Source: Albidovulum inexpectatum
GTDB lineage: Bacteria; Pseudomonadota; Alphaproteobacteria; Rhodobacterales; Rhodobacteraceae
Direction: 5' to 3'
Assembly (NCBI RefSeq): GCF_002927635.1
Contig: NZ_PRDS01000004.1
Span: 1 to 64,000 of the forward strand
Length of the DNA stretch: 64,000 bases
Position 1 is the first letter of the stretch, and each line of letters starts with the position of its first letter. The translations under genes and the position numbers were made by a program. The notes under the pieces are model-generated. The model searched no databases, had not been told where the DNA came from, and saw nothing but the letters and a program-made list of their open reading frames with translations. This document shows, in pieces, positions 42,108 through 48,942 of this stretch.

Positions 42108-44047
42108 TCGTCCTGCATATCGGCGCGCCCAAGACCGGCACCACGGTGCTGCAGCAATTCCTGACCGAGAACGAATCCGCGCTGGCCGAACGGGGCATTC
42201 GCTATGTCAGGGCCGGGCGGCCGCATATCGCGCATAACGCCCTGCCGATGGCGATCGCCGCGGGAAAGGCCGGGCCGCTGTTCGACCAAATCGCGCGCGA
42301 GCACGATGCCGCGCCGGATGCGGTGCATGTGGTTTCCAGCGAGATCATGTTCCGCGCGCTGGTCGCGCGGCAGATGGCGGATCTCTTGCCCGCAAGCCTG
42401 CGCGGACAGCTGCGGGTCGTGTGCTATCTGCGCCGGCAGGACCGCTATGCCGAGGTGTTGTACAAGCAGCTTGCCAAGAACGGGCTGGCGGGCACCGACC
42501 GGCGGGCCTTCCTGGAGGCGCGGCTGCCCCGGCTGCGCTATTCCAACATCCTTGGCCCCTTTGCCGATCTGGTCGGCGCGGAAAACGTGATCCTGCGGCC
42601 CTTTGACCGCGACCGGCTGATCGATGGCGACATCGTGGCGGATTTCGCGCATCACGCGCTGGGGCTGAAGGATCTGGCCGGGCTGGCGCGGACGACCGAC
42701 CGGGCCAATCCCACGCTGTCGGTCGAGCTGAGCGAGATGCTGGGCCGCATCGCGCATGATCACAGGATCAATGTCCGCGAGATCATCCGCGAGATCGCGC
42801 AGATGGATGACCCGGACCTGTTTTCGCGCGACGACACGTTCAGCCTTGCCGACCGGCGGCGCATCATGGCCCATGTGGCCGAGGACAATGACGCCCTTGC
42901 CCGCATGTTCGCCGATGGCCAGCCGCTGTTCGATACCGGGGATCTGGATGACGCCACGCGCCTTGCCGCGCTGAACCCCTCGGCCGTGGCGCGGCGGTCG
43001 CACCAGGGGGCGCTGGCGCTGGCGCGCGCGATGGCGCTGGTGGCGCGTCGCCGCGCCGATGCCGAGGCGGAACCCGACGACACCGCGCCCGGACCTGTCC
43101 CCGAAGCCGCGCCGGAACCCGCCCCTGCGCCCCAGCCCCAGCCCGAAGACGTTCCGCCCGCGGCCGAGCAAACGCGGCCCATCTGGTTTGCCGAGATCGC
43201 CCCGGTCCTGCGGCGTCGGGGCTTCTTTCGCGCGCTGCGGCATCATTCGATCGCCTTTGTCGAGCGCGGGCGCGATGTGCTGATGGTCACCTTCGACAAC
43301 CTGCACAATGCCGGCGACACGCGGCCCGAACGCGACCCGTGGGCCGCGAAATTCTGCGCCGACCGCGACATCTCGCATCTGGGCGTGATGGCGGGCGAGA
43401 ACGACTGGTTCCGCGACCCCGAGCTGATCGCGGCGCTGCACGGTCTGCGCGATGACGGTTTCTTTCAGGGCTGGGGGCGGGTGATCCTTGGCGGCGCCTC
43501 GATGGGCGGCTTTGCCGCGGCGGCGTTCGCCTCGCTTGCGCCGGGCTGCCGGGTGATCGCCTTTTCGCCGCAATCGACGCTGGCGGCCGATCTGGCCCCG
43601 TGGGAGACGCGCTTTGCCCCGGGGCGCGCGCGCGACTGGACGCTGCCGCATTCCGATGCCGCGGCGGAATCGCGCGCGGCCGGGCGCGTCTGGATCGTGC
43701 TGGACCCGTTCGAAAGGCTGGACCGGATGCAGGCCGATCGCTTTGACGGCGACAATGTCGTCAGGCTGCACGCGCCGGGCGTAGGGCACAAGTCGGCGCT
43801 GGTGCTGAACCGGGCCGGGGCGCTGAAACCCGTGATGGAGGCCGTGGTCGAGGATCGCCTGACGCCCGTGGAATTCGCGCGTCTCGCGCGTGGGCGGCGG
43901 GACGTGTATCTGTATCGCCAGGCGATGGAGGCGCATCTGCGCGCGCGCGGGCAGGAGGATCGGGCCGAACGTCTGCGCCTGGCCTTTCGCAAGCGCCGTC
44001 GCCAGATGCGACGCGCCGAACGGGCAGAAGGGGGAGGAGAGGAATGA
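42104..44047 (+). CDS. Fusion of PAPS sulfotransferase and alpha/beta hydrolase domains
   Basis: A 647-residue two-domain protein. Residues 1-310 are a sulfotransferase: VLHIGAPKTGTTVLQQFL (5'-phosphosulfate loop) and VVCYLRRQDRYAEVLYKQLAKNG (3'-phosphate motif). Residues about 318-358 are a Pro/Ala/Glu linker. Residues 360-647 are a copy of the hydrolase encoded two genes upstream: DVLMVTFDNL, DWFRDP, GGASMGG (S466), FSPQSTL, VLDPFERLD (D534), GVGHKSA (H562), YRQAMEAHLRARG. Both domains keep their active-site residues. This suggests that sulfation is coupled to removal or transfer of another group on the same acceptor. ATGA overlaps at both ends. Confidence 0.75.
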   Translation: MIVLHIGAPKTGTTVLQQFLTENESALAERGIRYVRAGRPHIAHNALPMAIAAGKAGPLFDQIAREHDAAPDAVHVVSSEIMFRALVARQMADLLPASLRGQLRVVCYLRRQDRYAEVLYKQLAKNGLAGTDRRAFLEARLPRLRYSNILGPFADLVGAENVILRPFDRDRLIDGDIVADFAHHALGLKDLAGLARTTDRANPTLSVELSEMLGRIAHDHRINVREIIREIAQMDDPDLFSRDDTFSLADRRRIMAHVAEDNDALARMFADGQPLFDTGDLDDATRLAALNPSAVARRSHQGALALARAMALVARRRADAEAEPDDTAPGPVPEAAPEPAPAPQPQPEDVPPAAEQTRPIWFAEIAPVLRRRGFFRALRHHSIAFVERGRDVLMVTFDNLHNAGDTRPERDPWAAKFCADRDISHLGVMAGENDWFRDPELIAALHGLRDDGFFQGWGRVILGGASMGGFAAAAFASLAPGCRVIAFSPQSTLAADLAPWETRFAPGRARDWTLPHSDAAAESRAAGRVWIVLDPFERLDRMQADRFDGDNVVRLHAPGVGHKSALVLNRAGALKPVMEAVVEDRLTPVEFARLARGRRDVYLYRQAMEAHLRARGQEDRAERLRLAFRKRRRQMRRAERAEGGGEE

Positions 44048-44811
44048 AGATCACCGAAGGCATGGGCGCGATCGTGACCGGGGGTGCCTCGGGGCTGGGG
44101 GCGGCGACCGCGCGGGCACTGGCCCGGGCGGGGGCGCGGGTCGCGATCATGGACCTGAACGATCAGGCCGGTGCGGCCTTGGCCGAGGAGCTGGGCGGGC
44201 TGTTCCTGCGCGTGGACGTGACCGATGCGGCCAGCGTCGAGGCGGGCTTTCGTCAGGCGCGCGACGCGCATGGGCAGGAACGCATCCTGGTCAATTGCGC
44301 AGGCATCGCCCCCGGCGCGCGCACGGTGGGGCGCGAGGGGCCGCATGACCCGGCGCTGTTCGAACGGGTGATCCGCGTCAACCTGATCGGGCCGTTCCTG
44401 TGCGCCGCGCGCGCGGCGGCCGGCATGGCCGGGGCCGAGCCGCTGGATGCGGACGGCACGCGCGGGGTGATCGTGAACACGGCCTCGGTCGCGGCCTTCG
44501 AGGGGCAGATCGGGCAGGTGGCCTATGCGGCGTCAAAGGGCGGGGTGGCGTCGATGACGCTGCCCATGGCGCGGGATCTTGCGCGGCACGGCATTCGCGT
44601 GGTCGCGATCGCGCCGGGCCTGTTCGGCACGCCCATGCTGCGCGGCCTGCCACAGGAGGTGCAGGACTCGCTGGCCGATCAGGTGCCCTTTCCGCGCCGG
44701 TTGGGCGCGCCCGAGGAATTCGCGCGGCTGGTGCTGCATATCTGCGACAACGACATGCTGAACGGGTCGGTCATCCGGCTGGACGGGGCGATCCGCATGG
44801 CGCCGCAATAG
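44044..44811 (+). CDS. Short-chain dehydrogenase/reductase (HSD10-like)
   Basis: A 255-residue NAD(P)-dependent oxidoreductase. TGGASGLG is the glycine-rich cofactor loop; DLND after beta-2 favours NAD; the catalytic residues are in VNTASVAAFEGQIGQVAYAASKGGV (S, Y-x3-K). PGLFGTPML and RLGAPEEFARLV are as in type-2 3-hydroxyacyl-CoA dehydrogenases. Its ATGA overlap with the fusion gene makes it the last cistron of the decoration operon. A role on a sugar or acyl substituent is possible, but the sequence alone reads as a fatty-acyl or generic SDR. Confidence 0.88.
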   Translation: MKITEGMGAIVTGGASGLGAATARALARAGARVAIMDLNDQAGAALAEELGGLFLRVDVTDAASVEAGFRQARDAHGQERILVNCAGIAPGARTVGREGPHDPALFERVIRVNLIGPFLCAARAAAGMAGAEPLDADGTRGVIVNTASVAAFEGQIGQVAYAASKGGVASMTLPMARDLARHGIRVVAIAPGLFGTPMLRGLPQEVQDSLADQVPFPRRLGAPEEFARLVLHICDNDMLNGSVIRLDGAIRMAPQ

Positions 44812-44825
44812 GCGCCGGATGCAAC

Positions 44826-44852
44826 GCGGCCCCGGACGGTATCCGGGGCCGC
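44826..44852. terminator. Hairpin between convergent genes
   Basis: GCGGCCCCGGA-CGGTA-TCCGGGGCCGC, a perfect 11-bp stem with a 5-base loop between the SDR gene and the convergent DJ-1/PfpI gene. No T-run on either side, so termination would rely on stem strength or Rho. Confidence 0.6.
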
Positions 44853-44869
44853 GGGCGTGGAACAGGCGC

Positions 44870-45553
44870 TTACCTGCCCTGCAGAAGCGCCAGGATCTGG
44901 CGCGCGGCCTCTTCGGACGAGGCCGGGTTCTGCCCGGTCACCAGGTTGCCATCGGTCACGACATGGGATGCCCAGTCCGGGCCGCGGGTGAAGCTGGCGC
45001 CGTTTTGCTTCAGCATGTCCTCGACCAGGAAGGGCACGACATTGGTCAGCCCGACGGCCGCTTCCTCGGTATTGGTGAAGCCGGTCACCTTGCGCCCCGC
45101 GACCAGCGGCTTGCCGTCGGCGCCCTTGACGTGGCGCAGCACCGCGGGCGCGTGACAGACCGCGCCGACGGGGCGTCCGGCCTGGGCCAGCGTCTCGATC
45201 ACGCGGATGCTGTCCTTGTCCTCGGCCAGGTCCCAAAGCGGCCCGTGCCCGCCGGGATAGAAGACCGCGTCGAATTGCGCGGGGTCGATTTCGGACAGTT
45301 TGACGGTATTGGCCAGCGCCTTCTGCGCCTCGGGGTCGTTGCGGAAGCGGCGCGTGGCCTCGGTCTGGGCGCTTTCGTCGTCGCTCTTGGGGTCCAGCGG
45401 CGGCTGCCCGCCCTTGGGCGAGGCCAGCGTGATCTCGGCCCCCGCATCCTTGAAGACGTAATAGGGCGCGGCGAATTCCTCCAGCCAGAAGCCGGTGCGT
45501 TCGCCGGTATCGCCCAGCTTGTCATGCGATGTCAGAACCATCAGGATCTTCAT
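44870..45553 (-). CDS. DJ-1/PfpI family protein (type 1 glutamine amidotransferase-like)
   Basis: A 227-residue protein of the Hsp31/YhbO-like branch, associated with glyoxalase III, deglycase or chaperone roles in stress. MKILMVLTSHDKLGDTGERTGFWLEEFAAPYYVF is the typical N-terminus, with the conserved Glu; the nucleophile-elbow cysteine is in VGAVCHAPAVL, and YPGGHGPLWDL precedes it. Length fits the family. The next gene on the same strand, a reductase, begins the transcript about 1 kb away; the 25-bp gap between them suggests one operon. Confidence 0.9.
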   Translation of the reverse strand: MKILMVLTSHDKLGDTGERTGFWLEEFAAPYYVFKDAGAEITLASPKGGQPPLDPKSDDESAQTEATRRFRNDPEAQKALANTVKLSEIDPAQFDAVFYPGGHGPLWDLAEDKDSIRVIETLAQAGRPVGAVCHAPAVLRHVKGADGKPLVAGRKVTGFTNTEEAAVGLTNVVPFLVEDMLKQNGASFTRGPDWASHVVTDGNLVTGQNPASSEEAARQILALLQGR

Positions 45554-45578
45554 TGTCGTTCTCCTGTTTTCTTGCGTT

Positions 45579-46610
45579 TCACGCGGTCAGCCGGACCACG
45601 CGCTTGCCGAAGGACTCGCCGCGCAGCAGACCAATGAAGGCGCGCGGGGCTTGTTCCAGTCCTTCGATCACCTCTTCGCGATAGCGGATCCGCCCCTGTT
45701 CGACCCATTCGGTCATCTGGCGGGCAAATTCCGGGTAGAGATGGCCGAAATCGTCGAACACGATGAAGCCGCGGAAGGTCATGCGCTTGCGCAGGATATG
45801 CCCCATCAGCAGCGGCAGCCGGTCCGGCCCTTCGGGCAGGCCGGTCGCGTTGTATTGCGCGATCAGCCCGCAGACGGGCACCCGCGCGCGGGTATTCAGA
45901 AGCGGCAGGACCGCGTCGAAAACCCTGCCGCCGACATTCTCGAAATAGATGTCGATGCCGTCGGGCACGGCCCGTTTCAGCGCCTCGGCCAGATCCGGCG
46001 CGCGATGGTCGATGCAGGCGTCAAAGCCCAGCGTGTCCACGACATGGGCGCATTTTTCCGGCCCGCCCGCGATGCCCACGACGCGCAGGCCCAGGATCTT
46101 GCCGATCTGGCCGACGGTGGCGCCGACCGGGCCGCTGGCCGCGGCGACGACCAGGGTTTCGCCCGCCCGTGGCTGGCCGATCTGCGTCAGGCCCGCCCAG
46201 GCGGTCAGCCCCGGCATGCCGAGGACGCCCAGATACCACGAAGGGTTCTTCGGCGAACGGCCGAGGTTCACCACGCCCCTGCCGTCGGACAGGGCGTAAT
46301 CCTGCCAGCCACCGAAGGCCACGACCCAGTCGCCCGGCGCGAAACCATCGAGGTTCGATTCGACGACCTGCGAGACCGTGCCGCCGACCATGACCTCGCC
46401 GATGCCCACCGGCGGCGCATAAGAGGGCGCGTCGCTCATCCGCCCGCGCATATAGGGGTCAAGCGACAGGTATTCGTTGCGCAACAGCATCTGCCCCGGG
46501 CCGGGGCGCGGGATCTCGGTGACCTCCAGTCGCAGGGTCTGGTCGGTCGGCTCGCCCACCGGGCGTTCGGCCAGCACATAGCGGCGGTTGCGGTCAGAGG
46601 GTTGCGGCAT
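45579..46610 (-). CDS. NADP-dependent oxidoreductase (CurA/leukotriene B4 dehydrogenase-like MDR)
   Basis: A 343-residue zinc-independent medium-chain reductase, acting on enones and quinones with NADPH. It has LSLDPYMRGRMSD near the N-terminus, GGTVSQVVESNLDGFAPGDWV, the cofactor loop VVAAASGPVGATVGQIGKI (AASGPVG), VVGIAGGPEKC, and IYFENVGGRVFDAVLPLL, all diagnostic of the CurA/YncB group. Start at MPQPSDRNRRYVL, preceded by AAGGGACGACC. It probably shares a promoter with the DJ-1/PfpI gene downstream, a pairing that suits aldehyde or electrophile detoxification. Confidence 0.92.
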   Translation of the reverse strand: MPQPSDRNRRYVLAERPVGEPTDQTLRLEVTEIPRPGPGQMLLRNEYLSLDPYMRGRMSDAPSYAPPVGIGEVMVGGTVSQVVESNLDGFAPGDWVVAFGGWQDYALSDGRGVVNLGRSPKNPSWYLGVLGMPGLTAWAGLTQIGQPRAGETLVVAAASGPVGATVGQIGKILGLRVVGIAGGPEKCAHVVDTLGFDACIDHRAPDLAEALKRAVPDGIDIYFENVGGRVFDAVLPLLNTRARVPVCGLIAQYNATGLPEGPDRLPLLMGHILRKRMTFRGFIVFDDFGHLYPEFARQMTEWVEQGRIRYREEVIEGLEQAPRAFIGLLRGESFGKRVVRLTA

Positions 46611-46774
46611 GGTCGTCCCTTTCCTGTTTGCGTGCGGAAGCGTCTGGCGGTTGCGGCAAAACTGAACCGCGCGGTTCATAACTGGCGGGCGCGGGCGCGC
46701 TTTCAAGACCCGAGACCGAACTTTTTCCGCGGGCGGTGCAGTGGCATGGTGCGGCCGAATCGAGGAGACTCGCC

Positions 46775-47725
46775 ATGCCGCACGATCATGGGCATCATCA
46801 CGGGCACGCACATCAGCACGGGCATCATCACGGGATGGGGCCGGACGGGACGCTGGGCGCCTATCGCTGGGCGGTGGGGCTGAACGTGGCCTATGTCCTG
46901 GTCGAGATCGGCGCGGGGCTGTGGGCGGGCTCGCTGGCGCTGTTGGCGGATGCGGCGCATAACCTGACCGACGTGGCGGGGCTGCTGATCGCCTGGCTTG
47001 CGGCGGTGCTGGCGCGGCGGGCGGGAACGCGCCGCCATACCTATGGGCTGGGCCGGGCCACGATCCTGGCCGCGCTGGCCAATGGCACGGCGATCCTTGT
47101 GGGCGTGGTTCTGGTGGTCTGGCACGCGATCCATCGCCTGTCCGATCCTGCCGAGGTGCCGGGCGGCGCGGTGCTGGCGGTCTCGCTGATCGGGGTGGGG
47201 ATCAATGCGGGGTCGGCGCTGCTGTTCCGGGGTGCCCATGCGCATGACCTGAACGCGCGCGGCGCGTTCCTGCATCTGGTGGCCGATGCGGCGGTGTCGG
47301 GCGCGGTCGTGCTGGCCGCCATCGGGATGATCTGGACGGGGTGGCACTGGCTGGACCCGGCAGTGGCCATCGGCGTGTCGGTCGCCATCGCATGGAGCGC
47401 CTGGGGCCTGGTGCGCGAGGCGCTGCATCTGGGCATGGACGGCGTGCCGCGCGACATCGACATGGCGCGGCTGCAGCGCTGGCTGGCCGACCGGCCGGGC
47501 GTGACGGACGTGCACGATCTGCATGTCTGGGCCCTGTCCACCACGCGCAGCGCGCTGTCGGTGCATCTGGTCTGGCAGGGCGAAGACCAGGATGCCTTTG
47601 TCCGCGACCTGAACCGGGACCTGTGCGCGCAGTTCGGCATCGATCACGTCACCGTGCAGGTCGAGCGCGCGGCCTGCGCCATGGCCGGGGCCGAGACGCC
47701 TTGCGCCACGCCCGCCCACAGGTAA
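46775..47725 (+). CDS. Cation diffusion facilitator (ZitB/CzcD-like metal efflux)
   Basis: A 316-residue inner-membrane Zn2+/Co2+/Cd2+ proton antiporter. The N-terminus is His-rich (MPHDHGHHHGHAHQHGHHHG), a cytoplasmic metal-binding tail. Six helices follow, with the transport-site motifs ALLADAAHNLTDV (H-x3-D) and LHLVADAAVSGAV (H-x3-D), then the cytoplasmic domain (DVHDLHVWALSTTRSALSVHLV). GAGGAG lies eight bases before the ATG. Divergent from the reductase gene. Confidence 0.93.
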   Translation: MPHDHGHHHGHAHQHGHHHGMGPDGTLGAYRWAVGLNVAYVLVEIGAGLWAGSLALLADAAHNLTDVAGLLIAWLAAVLARRAGTRRHTYGLGRATILAALANGTAILVGVVLVVWHAIHRLSDPAEVPGGAVLAVSLIGVGINAGSALLFRGAHAHDLNARGAFLHLVADAAVSGAVVLAAIGMIWTGWHWLDPAVAIGVSVAIAWSAWGLVREALHLGMDGVPRDIDMARLQRWLADRPGVTDVHDLHVWALSTTRSALSVHLVWQGEDQDAFVRDLNRDLCAQFGIDHVTVQVERAACAMAGAETPCATPAHR

Positions 47726-47770
47726 GGGTGCACGGGTAAGGGTGCCCGGCCGGTCCAGTCGGCCCAGTCG

Positions 47771-48772
47771 TCACGGCACGACGAAGCCGTGGGCAAAGGG
47801 GTCGCGGTCGTCGATGAAGATCGTGTTCAGCCCCGTCATGCGCGCCCAGCCGGTGATCGAGGGTATGATGGCCGGGCGTCCCGCGACGGTCGTGGCCGAT
47901 TCCACCCGGCCGGTGAAGATCGACCCGATGATGCTTTCGTGACGGAATTCGTCGCCCACCTTCAGCCGCCCCCGTGCCACCAGCTGCGCCATGCGCGCCG
48001 AGGTGCCCGTGCCGCAGGGGCTGCGGTCGATCGCCTTGTCGCCGTAGAAGACCGCGTTGCGGGCATCGGCGTCGGGCCGCGTCGGCGCGCCGGTCCACAG
48101 GATGTGGCTGAGCCCCCGGATCTGCGGCTGTTCGGGATGGACGAAGTCGTAGTTCGCGTTCAGCGCCGCGCGCAGCCGCGGCGACAGGGCGATCAGCTGG
48201 GCCGCCGTGAAATCGGCCATGTCGCGGAAATTCCGCTGCGGCTCGACGATGGCATAGAAATTGCCGCCATAGGCGACATCGACGACGATCTCGCCCAGCC
48301 CCTCGACCGTCGCGGTCAGCCCCTCGGCATGCAGAAAGGCGGGAACGTTGGTCAGGCGCACTTCCTCGACATGCGCGCCCTCTTGGCGATAGGCGATATC
48401 GACCTTGCCCGCGGGCGTGTCGATCGACAGCCGGCCCGGGATGCGGGGCGCGATCAGGCCGTGTTCCACGCCCAGCGTGATCGTGCCGATCGTGCCATGG
48501 CCGCACATCGGCAGACAGCCCGAGCTTTCGATGAACAGCACGCCGATCTCGCAATCGGGCCGGGTGGGGGGATAGAGGATCGCGCCCGACATCATGTCGT
48601 GGCCGCGCGGCTCGAACATCAGGCCGGTGCGGATCCAGTCATGGTCGCGCAGGAAATGCGCCCGCCGTTCAAGCATCGTCGTGCCCTCCAGCCACGGCGC
48701 GCCCCCCGCCACCAGCCGCACCGGATTGCCGCAGGTATGGCCGTCGATGCAGAAGAAGGCGTGGCGGGGCAT
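47771..48772 (-). CDS. 4-hydroxyproline 2-epimerase (proline racemase family)
   Basis: A 333-residue cofactor-free epimerase converting trans-4-hydroxy-L-proline to cis-4-hydroxy-D-proline. The two catalytic cysteines are both present: C90 in LPMCGHGTIG and C253 in SPCGTGTSA, which separates it from the Thr-type dehydratases. FFCIDGHTCGNPVRLVAGG and the closing ITGWARMTGLNTIFID followed by PFAHGF are typical of the HypE group. Start at MPRHAFFCIDGH; an alternative Met lies six codons upstream. The following step of this pathway uses a DapA-family deaminase, and such a gene lies at 55.9-56.9 kb. Confidence 0.9.
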   Translation of the reverse strand: MPRHAFFCIDGHTCGNPVRLVAGGAPWLEGTTMLERRAHFLRDHDWIRTGLMFEPRGHDMMSGAILYPPTRPDCEIGVLFIESSGCLPMCGHGTIGTITLGVEHGLIAPRIPGRLSIDTPAGKVDIAYRQEGAHVEEVRLTNVPAFLHAEGLTATVEGLGEIVVDVAYGGNFYAIVEPQRNFRDMADFTAAQLIALSPRLRAALNANYDFVHPEQPQIRGLSHILWTGAPTRPDADARNAVFYGDKAIDRSPCGTGTSARMAQLVARGRLKVGDEFRHESIIGSIFTGRVESATTVAGRPAIIPSITGWARMTGLNTIFIDDRDPFAHGFVVP

Positions 48773-48942
48773 GGGGGATGGGCCTCTCATGTGTCTGGTC
48801 GATGGTGAGCAGGAACGACGCGCCGTGTAAATGGCTTTCCCGCGCCAGTGGCGCCCCCGTCGCGCCAAAATATCGGCTGTCACTTGCCCGGCGCGGCAAA
48901 AGGCTTCTATATGGCCGGGACCTAGCAGCAGGGCTTCGCGCG

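Noticed and set aside
44870-46610. DJ-1/PfpI and reductase genes as part of the decoration operon
   Set aside because: They are on the opposite strand and separated from the SDR gene by a strong hairpin; they form their own stress-related pair.
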